The notes: generated from the sequence alone by a model not told the origin. Shown: positions 42,185 through 52,560, counted from the first letter of the stretch. The stretch is 64,000 bases of DNA from Candidula unifasciata (GCA_905116865.2 CAJHNH020008035.1:439110-503109); one strand, 5' to 3'. Numbers and translations are program-made.

Positions 42185-42365
42185 ATCTGCCCATGCTGGC
42201 TAAGTCAGTCACATCGTCGTCCCTAACACTGCGCTTGCTTCGTTGGGTCACCAGTAGCTGTTGACTGTCTGATCAGCTCCCTCCACCTCTGACAATCAGA
42301 CGCAATAAACTTCAGGGTCCCAGGCTTAAGGCCTGTCCAGTCCAGTGACAGTCACTACTGGCCTG
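42185..42365 (-). mobile_element. LINE-G tail
   Basis: GTCACCAGTAGCTGTTGACT, GTCTGATCAGCTCCCTCCAC resemble the 59920-60185 copy (GGGTCACAAGTTTCTGTTGA). Confidence 0.5.
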
Positions 42366-42459
42366 ATTAGATTCACTTTTGATGGACCGAATGACCTTTT
42401 TTTCCCCTATCTTGATGTATGGGACCCCAAAACCCAGTGGGAAACCCACTGGAGTAAGG

Positions 42460-42810
42460 TAGAGGACCCTTTCCTGTGCTTTTAGACATAGTGAGCATAT
42501 GGTGCTAGACCACCATTTTACAGACTAACTGGCAAACTACAGGTTATGTGGTCAACATCATTCGAGCCATCTTTACTTCCCAAGACTTTACCTGGTATCC
42601 ATTTAAGGTTGGGTCGACCTGGGAGCATACAGCAGATAGTGCTATATAGTATACAGTGCTAGACTTATACTTTTCAGACTAAGTGGCAAATCAATTTAAG
42701 GCTGGGTCGACCTGGAAGTCAAGCTCCTTTAGCTCCTTCAGATCTGAACCTGTGACCTTTGGATCCACATGTCAGCATCTAGCCGCTAGACCATGACAGC
42801 TAACACACAG
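42460..42810 (-). mobile_element. SINE-A, partly duplicated
   Basis: Two reverse SINE-A middles stand in tandem (GGTGCTAGACCACC... and CAGTGCTAGACTTATAC...), each followed by GGTTGGGTCGACCTGG or GGCTGGGTCGACCTGG. The second continues to the tRNA head (CAGCATCTAGCCGCTAGACC). Confidence 0.75.
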
Positions 42811-43020
42811 TGTACATTACTCTTTTTAGAAGCCGCTGTGCTAAATTCAGCTCTCATGTGTGAGATTTACTATTCTTATGTTCCAAATAAACTGCAGGAT
42901 TTAAAAAAAAAAAACAATGCAAAAATTTAATCTGCACTCAGTAGTCAAAAATAACCACACAAACAAAAATTAATATAGAAAATTTATTTTTTTAAATACC
43001 AACAATATCTGGGGCTTCAC

Positions 43021-43144
43021 CTGGGTAAAAAACTTGGCCATCAGTGCACAAGGCATAAGGGGAGTGAGGAAGTTAGCTCCAGATACTCGCCGCTTGGCAA
43101 TTTTGCTGTCAATGTGGACGGCGAGCAATGTCCGCTTGCCAATC
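43021..43144 (-). CDS. RO60: RO60 exon 5: first strand of the vWA-like domain
   Basis: Acceptor TGTCTGCCCAG, donor CCCAG|GTGAAG. It reads IGKRTLLAVHIDSKIAKRRV, SGANFLTPLMPCALMAKFFT, Q. GKR-x-LLAV is the signature opening of the Ro60 vWA domain. At the MIDAS position, where the family has D-x-S-x-S, this protein has H-I-D-S-K (about residues 355-359). The acidic and hydroxyl ligands are therefore not conserved. Confidence 0.85.
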
Positions 43145-43186
43145 CTGGGCAGACACTATTATGTAGCAACATGATACTGCATTAGA

Positions 43187-43204
43187 ATATATATATATAT
43201 ATAT
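43187..43204. repeat. (AT)n microsatellite
   Basis: Nine AT dinucleotides, in the RO60 intron next to exon 5. Confidence 0.9.
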
Positions 43205-43379
43205 AAGGAATAAAAAAGGTTAAGGTAAAGTCAGGAGATGTAAACCAGCGTCACTGCACACGGTTATAAACCATAAGTGCTCTGCCACCAGTACAGACAG
43301 CTGATAAGAAACTGTCTGCCTGTGTCGACGTCCGCCTGAAACTCCGTAGCTACAGCGATGTTCTTCCATTTACCCTAGA

Positions 43380-43510
43380 ATGTTAACTCTTTTACCTATT
43401 TCCTAGAGGCTGGGTGAACCCCGGGAACTGGCCGGTTTTGAACCCTGGTTGTAGGCTAAGGTGAGTCGCAGCTGGATTTGAAAGCGAGTCTCCTATCGAC
43501 TGTGCTAACA
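43380..43510 (-). mobile_element. tRNA-like SINE fragment
   Basis: On minus: GGGGCTGTGTTAGCACAGTC, GGAGACTCGCTTTCAAATCC (B-box-like). The family is unclear. Confidence 0.4.
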
Positions 43511-43594
43511 CAGCCCCATATATAAGGAATACACATTTGAAACCCATTAGGTTTTGGATTTACAGATTCTGCATCAACTCTGCCATTTTCACTT

Positions 43595-43985
43595 CTTCTT
43601 CTTTTTCTTCTCTTCCACCCTGTACCTAATCGAAGGGTCTGGGTGAGATGTAACATTCGTTGATGAGCTCTGTCAAGAGCACTATTAGGACTGATGTTCA
43701 TTTCTGCAAGGCTGTTCTTAATGCCATCACTCCATATTTTCCAAGGTCTTCTACTTGCTCTATACCCGTTGTAACGTTTTAGTGTGGCTCGCTTTGGCAG
43801 ATAGTACCAGGGCATTCTTGTTAGGTGTCCAAACCATTTCATTTGTTGCTCTGTGATGACCTGTAAGACTGGCTTTATTCCTAGCATTTGTCTGATTTCG
43901 TGATTTCCTATTCTGTCTTTCCTTGAAACTCCTACAGCTCTTTTTCGGCCATTTTTGCAATGGTCAGAAACACAACCTATGTATC
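43595..43985 (-). pseudogene. LINE-F RT C-terminal fragment, frameshifted
   Basis: On minus: GKNGRKRAVGVSRKDRIGNH-like residues in one frame, shifting to EQQMKWFGHLTRMPWYYLPK and RASRRPWKIWSDGIKNSLAE, then a Lys/Arg-rich end. KWFGHL-x-RMP is the shared LINE box. Confidence 0.8.
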
Positions 43986-44384
43986 ATGGGATAAGAAGTA
44001 CATGCTCTTTAATTCACTGGTCAGTACTTATCACATGACCATGACATGATCATGTTCAATGCATGAACAGGTTTCAAAACAACGCTTCTAACATTATTTG
44101 CTATTTATTTATGAAACAATTTGAAAGGAGTGAAAAAACAAGAGAAAAGTCTAGGCAACCACTGGTATCAACAGTTATAAGACAGAGAAGATGGTGCTAC
44201 ACTGGACACATCCTGAGAAGAGAGACTGTGAGGCCCTAACCTGTAGCTTAGTTACCTTATAACTAAATCCAGCACTGGATATATGACAGCAAGAACTTTT
44301 TTTTTTATCTTTAGAAATAACAAGAACCATATGATGCACTGAAAAAGATAGCTGTGATATAGCAGAAAGTGTTTAGACTGATAC
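43986..44384. other. RO60 intron, nothing assigned
   Basis: No recognised exon or repeat; 44160-44240 faintly recalls a LINE C-terminal box (GATGGTGCTACACTGGACAC). Confidence 0.35.
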
Positions 44385-44755
44385 TTGTATTAACAAAAGG
44401 GATTCAGCGAGGTCTCAAGGTATGGCATTCACCTCAAGTTCTGGAGGTCCTGGGTTCAGGCCCAGGGGAAGGCTGGGATCTTTCCAAGTGGAATTCTAGT
44501 AATTTCCTCTGGTCTCTGGGTAGTAAGACCGGACGCCTGTGTGTATTGTTGCACGCGTTTAAAAAAAAATCTCTTGGTAGTTGGAAATCAAAAAGAGTAG
44601 CCTAACGACGCTGCCTAGGCAAAATTTGGAGTTTAAAATCTACCCAAAAAGTTTTTAGGATCCTTGCCGGTGCAATGTAGTTTGTGCACTGTGCTGAGAT
44701 TCTTCAGACTCAAGCTTGAGTTAGAAGTAGAACGAAGCACTTATGGATTTATATC
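44385..44755 (+). mobile_element. SINE-B with tail domain
   Basis: Head GCGAGGTCTCAAGGTATGG and GGTCCTGGGTTCAGGCCC, body GGCTGGGATCTTTCCAAGTG, GTGTGTATTGTTGCACGCG, then ATCCTTGCCGGTGCAATGTA and GAAGCACTTATGGATT. Shows that the tail module belongs to the same element. Confidence 0.8.
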
Positions 44756-44924
44756 CATGTGCCAAAATACTGTCATAATAAAAGTTGGAAAATGGGAATC
44801 AATTGACAGATTGATAACCCTGGAGAACTCCGTGGAATATATTTTGAAGGAGAAAGAGAGGGAGGGGAAAGGAGAAGAAGAAAGAGGAGAAATTAACATG
44901 ATTTTTTATAAAAACAAGAACTAA

Positions 44925-45245
44925 AGAATAACACTGCTTTAATAGATGACCTCCACATGTGGGTTCTGGGACTCCACTCTGGAGAACAAAGAGTAGACCC
45001 ACTCCCCCCAAGCGCTCATCCAACAAGCATATCGTAGGAAAGGACGTTTCCTTCATGGTTGGAATGCATCTACCCAAGAGGCAAAGAAACAACATTCTGC
45101 ATACAAATAAGCCAGATCTGTAAAATGAATGTGCAAGCAAAAACTCAAGTTGTGAAATGGGTCCAAAGTCCACAAATGGACAAACAACCAGAACTTTCTG
45201 TTTGAGTTTACAACCAATTACCACTAAGAAGAATATATGACCCAT
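44925..45245 (+). mobile_element. Family-2 copy, near full length
   Basis: CACATGTGGGTTCTGGGACT, AGAGTAGACCCACTCCCC, AACAAGCATATCGTAGGAAA, CATTCTGCATACAAATAAGC, GTCCACAAATGGACAAACAA, ending ACTAAGAAGAA. Confidence 0.82.
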
Positions 45246-45249
45246 AGAA

Positions 45250-45440
45250 AGGAATGGCTGGCCGACCGGTTAGAACTCTGGGCTCTCAAGCAGGAGACCT
45301 GGGTTCGAATCCTCGGTAAGGCTTAGGATTTTTTCTGTCAGTGGCAAAATAAAATCCTCACCTGCACAATCGTGGTGACAGCACTAGCCATGCGGTTGTA
45401 AATCCCCAGGCTCAAAGACCCCCCCCCCGCCTACACCGCG
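45250..45440 (+). mobile_element. SINE-E copy with intact B box
   Basis: GGCTGGCCGACCGGTTAGAA (A box) and GACCTGGGTTCGAATCCTC (perfect B box) open a body with TTTTTTCTGTCAGTGGC. A real tRNA is unlikely because 5' and 3' acceptor strands do not pair well. Confidence 0.7.
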
Positions 45441-45614
45441 AAAGTGGTATAATAAAGGCAGTAATTGGGGGTATTACCCATAGAAACAGGTCTAAGAAAA
45501 AATATGACGAAGTTAGACCACCCTAGAGAGCTGGATGGAAAACTATAGCAATATATCACAAGAATAAACACTTCTATTTAAGGAATCAATCTAGCAAAGT
45601 TACATTACAGGTTA

Positions 45615-46005
45615 AGCAAAGGAACCTTTTTCATGCCAGTAGCGCATCACACAGATGATGGTAGTAGACTCATATGTTTAGATCAATCAACCCTAGGTGG
45701 ATGATGTGGTTAACATCAGGCAAACTGCCTTTCCTTCCCAGTAAATTACCTGGTGCCCATTTAAGGCTGGGTTGACCTGGAAGTCAAGGTCAATTTTGAA
45801 GGGGAAAAAATTTGACCCAAGATATTCTGTTGTTTATTCTCTAATTAAGGTTATGTTTTTGAAGTTTTGAACAACAGATCAACATCATGGCACATGGGTG
45901 TAACCCATAAGTGCTCCGTTCTTATTCTAACTCAAGTGTGAGTCCCAAGAAACTCAGCACAGTGCACAGGCTCTGTAGCACTGGTGAGGATCCTGCTCTA
46001 AATAA
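45615..46005 (-). mobile_element. SINE-A followed by a SINE-B tail module
   Basis: 45620-45800: TTTTTCATGCCAGTAGCGCA to GGTTGACCTGGAAGTC. 45885-46005: GGCACATGGGTGTAACCCAT, AAGTGCTCCG, AAACTCAGCACAGTGCACAG (SINE-B tail, reverse). Confidence 0.65.
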
Positions 46006-46249
46006 GGTTATAAGATGATCAAGCAAGAAGACCATAACAAAAGTCAGATGCATTGTTTCTCCACCCTGCAAATGTCTAAATTTAAGAGACAAATAAAAAG
46101 AACAGCAACTTAACAACAAGGAATCAGGTGACTGGTCAAAAAGATCATCTGTCATCCATTGTAAGCCACTTTTTGAATTCTGGGCACATTGTAAACAAGG
46201 AGAATGCATTTCAAATTTTCTATACCTCAGCCAACCACTGACTATTGAG

Positions 46250-46480
46250 TGTCATGGAAGCAACGACTATAAACTGGTTTAGTCCAGAATTATGCAGACA
46301 TAATTCATCAGTCTGCGGCAGTATTTTGTGAATATAGTTGGTTCTTTGTTTCAGTTAGGATTCATTTATCTGCTTAATTTTAATTAATTGTTATTGTAGT
46401 ATGCACCAGACTAGACAAGTGAAATATGCCAGGCAATAAATTGTGTAATCTACTGTTTGAGTTTTTTGTTCAAATTCACA
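46250..46480 (-). repeat. Dispersed repeat X, copy 2
   Basis: AATATGCCAGGCAATAAATT, GTGTAATCTACTGTTTGAG and TAGTATGCACCAGACTAGAC are the reverse of 19555-19760. Confidence 0.6.
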
Positions 46481-46584
46481 GCAGGGAAACACTGTTTTGA
46501 AAAAACATTTATTACAACAACAAAAAAAGGTCTAAACTTTTCGACTTCATAATAATGCAAATAAACAAATGAATGAAAGACAAC

Positions 46585-46710
46585 CTCACCTTAAGAGAGG
46601 CATTGAAAGCAGCATGCAATGCCTTGACCAAATTGTGGTTTTTCACCCATTTCTTGGCCTTGTTGGTTTCATATCTTCTCAGGGCAACAAAGATTACAAC
46701 TGGAGGAACC
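46585..46710 (-). CDS. RO60: RO60 exon 4: end of TROVE ring
   Basis: After CTTAATTAG it reads VPPVVIFVALRRYETNKAKK, WVKNHNLVKALHAAFNASLK. The P-x-x-(I/V)-(L/F)-(I/V)-AL-x-x-Y-x-T motif and the (I/L)-V-KALHAAF helix are typical. Donor choice: the strong AAG|GTGAGG at 46590 would break the phase into exon 5. The weaker GTGAG|GTTGTC five bases later keeps the frame, and that end is used here. A tiny missing exon is an alternative. Confidence 0.75.
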
Positions 46711-46714
46711 CTAA

Positions 46715-47625
46715 TTAAGCAGAGAAAAGCAAATCCGTTAGTATTCCGAAGAGAAATCTGTATACTTAACTCATGAGTCCCAAGGAAGGCGTTGTTTGGC
46801 TATTACAAAGCCGCCCAATCGGTGCATGATGCGTTCATGTATTTAATTGACCACTGGCCAGTGTAACAATGTGTGAATGGTATTTCCCGTTCTTTGTGTT
46901 CGAAATCATGGTGACCATTTGGGATATTCAAAAATGTGGTTAAAAGCCTAAAATTAAGCATGGTTGTGAGCTTTATCGAGTGTCTGTGTCTGCCGTGCAT
47001 TGTCCTACTTGACTCTTCTCGTAAAAGATACATTCAGACTCACGATCTACTCAGTAGTTAAATAGTTCAAGGCAGCTTCCATAGGAGATAATGCTGCTGA
47101 AATGAGAAGGTATCAGAGATCATACATTCTTTGTTGTGACAGGTTTCGTCGCATAAGCTACTAAGCTTAGTGCTTGGTGCAGCACTGTGAGCTGTGTATT
47201 TCATGTGGAATGCCTTTTATTTTTTGGCCTGCAGGCAGTTGTGTCATGATTTTCAGAAAATGGCATATAACAGTTTTGCTTTTGGGCTGGCAAAATAGTT
47301 CCAATATGCAATAATTCTACGTGTGTATGGCCGGCTCATGGTAACTAACTACTTACTTTCATTTAAAAAAAATTACAGTACTGGTGGCAGCTGTTAGTGC
47401 TGGCATTACTAGTAGCAGCCTTATGCGTTTATTTGGGTGTGCATGTGGATTTTTCTGGACTGCCAAGACTAACTGTCTGTTCACCAGTTTTCAAATGGAA
47501 CAGTGATGGACTTTTCACTGTCACAGGAATGAAGCAGCTATGTGGTGAACCATCTGCAATGAAGTTGAAACTTCGACTATTGCTGCTATGCTGTTACATA
47601 TGGCATGAGATAGACAGTTTCCTGA
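46715..47625. other. RO60 intron with a hydrophobic plus-strand ORF
   Basis: 46790-47035 encodes on minus a His-rich peptide that looks repeat-derived (NIPNGHHDFEHKEREIPFTH). A plus ORF from about 47379 follows an AAATTACAG acceptor-like site and contains LLVLALLVAALCVYLGVHV, membrane-like. No family recognised. Confidence 0.3.
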
Positions 47626-47629
47626 TCTA

Positions 47630-47960
47630 ATTTGTTTGGTCATCTCACAGATACCAGGTTGTAGCCCAGTATCATGGTTTTCTGTATTTGTCTTGCGCTT
47701 CTCTAGTGGCTCGGGTGAGGGATTTGTTCATCGTTTTTCAGGTTTCAGCTACACCATTTATCTATTTCTTTCTTGGTCTTCCTCTTGCCTTCCTCCTAGA
47801 CGTTCTGCTGTAAAAAGTATCACATAGTTTGGTCTGGCTGCATTCTCACTAGATAGCTTAACCATTTCATTCTCTGTCTATCAATATAACCCAGACATGG
47901 TCTTATTCCAACTTTCTAATGTTGGTATCTGTAACCCTGTGGGCATATTTCCTTCCCAGA
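47630..47960 (-). mobile_element. LINE-F tail, copy 2
   Basis: Same blocks as 25255-25520, longer to the right (CATTTCATTCTCTGTCTATC, AATATAACCCAGACATGG). Frames broken. Confidence 0.55.
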
Positions 47961-48540
47961 TAATTGCACAGAAATGCCTTTCACTCATGATGGTATCTGC
48001 CATGTCCACTGCTGCCTGTACTTAAACATTTCTACTGTGTAGGTGAAAGGGGGGCGGGATCTTTAAGTGTCAGCATTTACGACCACATGGCCGTAAATGG
48101 ACAGTTTTATATCGGACATACAAAAATATTTGTATCAGAAGTTCCTGACAGTTCACCAGACAAAAGGTAGTGGTTATGCATGATTACCAACGTCATACTG
48201 CATGGAGTTACCAAAATAGAAATATCTCTAGCTGTAAACCCAACCAATTAAAACAAAAATCCTGACGTAAATTTCTATGGTCCAACAGGGAGAACAAAGT
48301 TAAAGTTGAGAAGGTCGACTTCACTGCATCAGGTTTTAACCCATAGAGCTCAGTCTCTCTCCGCAGAATGACCAGCTGCCACAGAGAGCATTGTACAAAG
48401 CATGAGCTCCTCAGCTTCGATAATTATCTCACACATCTTCAGATAAATGTCATACATGAACCGAACGACGCAGACGTGAAAGGATTCCGACGACCTTTAG
48501 AACACAAGGCAAACAGCTTGTCCACTTCGCCCCGGAATTG
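47961..48540. other. RO60 intron stretch
   Basis: Unassigned DNA; 48360-48540 is related to 13550-13740 (repeat scrap with ATTGTACAAAGCATGAG). Confidence 0.4.
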
Positions 48541-48542
48541 GC

Positions 48543-48700
48543 GGAGAATGTGGTAATGCAGCAGCTAGCCTGCTGGCCTTAACAGCTCTGTTCGAATCCA
48601 CACTGGGGTGACCCAGCCTAAAATGAGTATCAGGAAATATCCTTGGAAACAAAGATGGCGACATAAACTCACTGATGTTGAATAGGAAGGCAGCTAATAT
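48543..48700 (+). mobile_element. SINE-A copy with head
   Basis: AATGTGGTAATGCAGCAGCT, CTCTGTTCGAATCCACACTG (B box), GGTGACCCAGCCTAAAATGA, GGAAACAAAGATGGCGAC. Confidence 0.78.
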
Positions 48701-49106
48701 CATATGAACCAATTCACATCTGCTGTTGTGGAAGGCTTATTTCTGTAGACATGAATTCATCTTCTTCTTCTGCGTTTGCTCACAAATACATGGTTGGCAC
48801 ACTGTGTTGTGGTTTACAGCTAAGCTGCAACAGAGACATCTTTCAGCCCAACAAATCCGATTTCAGCAAACTCTCAAATTAGTTGCCTTTTTTGACATGC
48901 TTTTTTTTCTTCTTCCAATTGCCTGGATAACAAATGCTTGCAAAGGTCGGATGTGTCTGCAGATATTACAGCCATGTTGAAAACAGGCACAATGCATTTG
49001 TATCTTCAGCTGAATGCAGAAGAAAAATAAATCCGTACTCGTGCATGAACCCACTTTTGTGGTTAAAGAAAGACCAGATATTATCTACATTCATACTTTA
49101 ACTTAC

Positions 49107-49258
49107 TTTTGCTGTTTAATTTTATCAAAGTCCCCCACGTACTCGATGACTTTGCTGGCCTCTGGAGCAGCATGGTCCAACATGCCCAGTGATGCCATCT
49201 TGGGGATGCTCCTGAAGATGTTTGCCAGCTCCATGTGCCCAAGCAGTCCTTCAAAGGT
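49107..49258 (-). CDS. RO60: RO60 exon 3: TROVE 'ALLRNLGKM'-type segment
   Basis: Follows CTTGTCCTCTCCAG and ends CAGCAAAA|GTAAGT. It reads TFEGLLGHMELANIFRSIPK, then MASLGMLDH and KVIEYVGDFDKIKQQ. The (A/S)-(L/I)-(L/F)-R-(N/S)-(L/I)-(G/P)-K-M pattern is a conserved TROVE helix. Phase 0 to phase 2; the split Lys codon AA|G is completed by exon 4. Confidence 0.88.
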
Positions 49259-49284
49259 CTGGAGAGGACAAGAATTAACAATTC

Positions 49285-49665
49285 AAAATGACGCTTCTTT
49301 ACACATTTGGGCGTATTGGGCACACAGGGCTGGACCTACATTTTACAGAACAATCAACACTCAGTGGGTCATGTGGTCAACCTCATATCTGAGCCGTAAA
49401 AGCAATTAGTGATGAACACATGTGATATCTTTTTTTAGAATCAACTCATTTGTCGACCAAGCCTAAAATGGGTACCAGGTAAAGTCCTGGGAAGTAAAAG
49501 CAGCGAGTGATGTTGAAAAATACGCCTGAAAGTATGGAAATGAAGTTTGAAGTTTGAACAACGGACCAACAACATGGCGCACGGGTAGTAACCCATAAGT
49601 GCTCCTTCTTCTTCTAACCCAAGTCTGAGTCTGAAGAAGCTCAGCCAATAGCACGTTTTCATTGT
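49285..49665. mobile_element. Two SINE-A scraps and a SINE-B tail
   Basis: 49293-49390 is reverse SINE-A (TACACATTTGGGCGTATTGG, GTGGGTCATGTGGTCAACC). 49445-49550 is plus SINE-A (GACCAAGCCTAAAATGGGTA, GGGAAGTAAAAGCAGC). 49565-49665 is the SINE-B tail (ACGGGTAGTAACCCATAAGT). They crowd the 49107-49258 exon from its 5' side. Confidence 0.7.
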
Positions 49666-49669
49666 CATT

Positions 49670-50190
49670 TTGAGGTTCAGCATCTTTAAGTCTGTAAAAA
49701 ATGGCTATTTTTATCTCGGGATTATGACTTTCATCAAATTTTGTTCTCCAGTTAAATGTTTTTTTCTTAAAATAAATTTTTTTTAGGCGCAGTCAAACCT
49801 AAAAACAGGCAGCCATACTAAACAAAAGAATAGTATTTTAAACATAATAACAGTCATACCACACAATAACAGTCAAACTAACCAAAAAAGAAGTGAAAAT
49901 AAACTTTGCAGGCAAACACATAAGAAATATAGTAGTACAAACAAAACAGAAGTCACATAAAGTTTAGCAGGCAACAGAACAGAAGTCTTAACAAACAGTA
50001 AGCCAACAAAACATATTGAGTAATATATAAACAGAGTAGCAGTAATACAAAACAAAATGTCTTATTAACTCTTTCGGACTGAAAAAGCAAAACCATGTGT
50101 GGCCAAATTTACTAATAAGCACAAGTTAACATATTAATATGCTTGTGTTTTTTATGTTAACATATGGATATGAATTGTGGATTATCTCCC
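49670..50190. other. RO60 intron, simple AT-rich
   Basis: Irregular ACAAAACAGAAGTC-type repeats between 49800 and 50050 (AAACA-rich). No gene. Confidence 0.45.
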
Positions 50191-50194
50191 TGTC

Positions 50195-50545
50195 GTTAAG
50201 GAAAAAATAAGGGATTTTGAGCTGAAATGCTAGAAAGATTTTCAGAATATCATGGATAAAGAAGAGAAGAAATACTGACATTCTAATAAACAGCATATTG
50301 CCTTGGAAGCTGAAATATTTTGGTAATATCAAGCGCCATGGCAGATTAGAAAAAATATAATAGAAGGAGGGGCATGGCCGACCAACACGAAGATGGGCAC
50401 ATAATATGAGTGACTCCTTGAAAACGAAAGTGCACAAGGCAGGAGAGCTGGTGAGAGACTGAGTTTCTTTCAGGTAGTCTGTGATGGGAGCGATGTTCTG
50501 CAAACGACCTGCTACATGATGTTGACATTTTATGTTGAGCCCGGC
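50195..50545 (+). mobile_element. LINE-H tail
   Basis: AAATATTTTGGTAATATCAA, GCGCCATGGCAGATTAG (YFGNIKRHGRL), then CAGGAGAGCTGGTGAGAGAC and GTTTCTTTCAGGTAGTCTGT. Relatives at 15760-15840 and 59520-59660. Confidence 0.55.
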
Positions 50546-50694
50546 CATGCTGAAACAACACATCTGTCTCACACTTGTGATATGTATTTGAGCCCTGCGC
50601 ATGTAACATGCCCATTATCTTGTTGAGTGCATAAATGACTCACTACAGCATCAGCTATGACCTTCTGAGATGGAAAGCAGATGACACATTCATC

Positions 50695-50960
50695 CTTCTT
50701 CTTCCACTCAATTTTCTTCTTCTTTGTTTACCACCTGTGAGCTCCTGCATCAAGTCCTGGCTGTTAGTCCATTTGGACTTAAGCTTTGTGCCAGGACCTG
50801 AGTTTTGCATGTACATCCGTTTTATTGGCTTATTTGTGTGCAGCTAGTTGTTTCTTGCTGCTCTGGAAGATGCGCTCTGACTTCAAAGAAAGCTCCTAAT
50901 TAGCTGACTCCTATGACATACCTGCTGCGGAGGCAGTGGGCCTATTCCACACTGGGGCCC
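50695..50960 (-). mobile_element. Family-2 copy, diverged
   Basis: CTTCTTCTTTGTTTACCACC, TGCATGTACATCCGTTTTA, GACATACCTGCTGCGGAGGC, GCCTATTCCACACTGGGGC. Confidence 0.65.
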
Positions 50961-51326
50961 CGGAATCCACCTGACGACAACTGTCATGCAGAAAATAAAA
51001 ATTTCTTTCAAATAAAAAATCTATCACAGTCAACCACAACCCACTGTTGACACTACACCAAAGTCATCTGAGTTGAATTTGTGTGATTCTTACTTAAGCG
51101 CACTTTTAGGATTGTTATTTCACATTTTACATCAAAGGCATAGCATATGACAACATGTGATTTCCAACTCCACTCAGGTCAAAATGAAGTAATACTTTAC
51201 ACACAGCTATATTATTTTCATCTGACCAGAAAGATCTCACAGTTCAAACTTTTCTCACAACAGAAAGTTATCACTTAGATTATTTCTGATTACTTACGAT
51301 ATTTTCTGCATTAAAAAAAAACCCAC

Positions 51327-51547
51327 CTCTTTCATCTGAAACAGGTGGGAAGGTATCTGTCTGTCGACCAGCTTGCGTCTTTCGATGACATCTCGTATCA
51401 ACTCTTTATTTTCTGCTTTTGAAGCTATCAGCTTTTCAACATCTCTGAGAAAGGCCACAACCTGGTGAACTTCTTCTTCTTCATCCTCATCCTCCTCTTT
51501 ATAATTGCATACAGCCTCTTTACCTTTGGCCAGATAGTTCAGCACAA
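51327..51547 (-). CDS. RO60: RO60 exon 2: TROVE helices with acidic insert
   Basis: The acceptor is GTGCTTCAG and the donor GAG|GTGGGT. It reads VLNYLAKGKEAVCNYKEEDE, a run of Asp/Glu, then HQVVAFLRDVEKL and DRQIPSHLFQMKE. This matches the family's (Y)I-(T/A)-KG...H-L segment that carries acidic and Lys-rich helices. The acidic DEDEEEE run is an insertion relative to the usual family sequence. Phase 1 in, phase 0 out. Confidence 0.85.
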
Positions 51548-51639
51548 CTGAAGCACCTTAGAGAGAATGTTCACACAACTTCAGCAGGGAATTAAACTTA
51601 AGCAAGGGAGAAAACAATTTATATTGTTATTATATTATT

Positions 51640-51880
51640 CGGTAGCACCCATGGTGCAGCAGCTAGATGCTTGCCCGCAGATCAGAAGGCTGTAGGTTTG
51701 AGTCCAAATGGAGTCACTTTTTTTTTTAATTGACCTCAAGTCCTGGGAAGTAAAGGTGTCCGGTGTGATGCTAGCCATATCCCCCATCAAGTGCCAACTG
51801 TCTATAAAATATAGTTCTAGCACTATTTGCCCATTACACCTGAAGGTGTGGAGAAGGGACTTTTACTTTATTTTTCAAAT
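51640..51880 (+). mobile_element. SINE-A, near full length
   Basis: CACCCATGGTGCAGCAGCTA (A box), GGCTGTAGGTTTGAGTCCAA (B box), T-run, GGGAAGTAAAGGTGTCCGGT, TGAAGGTGTGGAGAAGGGAC. In RO60 intron 1. Confidence 0.85.
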
Positions 51881-52059
51881 CATCCATATTATCTGGATGG
51901 TACAGTAACAATTCCAAGTGAAACCTTCCTATGGTATAAATGGACCTTCTCCTTCTGCCCTACAACTGCCAAAGGAGGAGAAGTCCTTAACCAAACAACT
52001 CAACTCATGTCCACCTCCTCACAGTCAACTCAGTCTCTTATTTTCTTCTCCATGTTTTC

Positions 52060-52190
52060 ACTGGCATCATGAGAGCTAATAGACTAAAATAGCTGGGGCA
52101 TATTGAGAGAATGTCAGATAGCAGAGAGGTAAAAACTTTATACACAAGGGAGCTGATTGGTGGTAGACCACGAGGCAGACCTCTGTTATC
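52060..52190 (+). mobile_element. LINE-D fragment
   Basis: CACTGGCATCATGAGAGCTA to GGTAGACCACGAGGCAGACC matches the first part of the 40760 copy. Confidence 0.75.
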
Positions 52191-52254
52191 TTAGTCAAAG
52201 GGAAGAAAGGCAGTTATTTCATTCCTCCATTTGTATTTAGTGCAGTAACTTTGA

Positions 52255-52560
52255 CAATAAACAAGCAACTAGAAAATCGAACTAAGTCTCTGGAGTTGTT
52301 AGTATACAGAAGAATAGGTCATACTTCATGGAAACAAAAACAGTCCAATACAGAGGTATTGGATAGGCCACAAATGAAAAGAGAATTACTGAAAAAAATA
52401 AAAATAGAGACAATTGAAATACTTTGGCCACACTAAAAGACATAACACGCTTTTAAAAACTATACTAGAGGGAAAGGTCGAAGACAAGACAGCAAGAGGT
52501 AGGCCCAATATCAAGGGATGGACGGCCAGCAGTCTAAGAAAGTGAACAGCCAGGACAAGG
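52255..52560 (+). pseudogene. RT C-terminal fragment of another LINE
   Basis: Reads KSLELLVYRRIGHTSWKQKQ, SNTEVLDR, then ELLKKIKIETIEILWPH. The pattern recalls CYRR-x-L-x-ISW in the copy at 62085. Broken by stops. Confidence 0.6.

Noticed and set aside
45253..45325. Functional tRNA gene
   Set aside because: A and B boxes are good but acceptor-stem pairing is poor and the body continues as a repeat.
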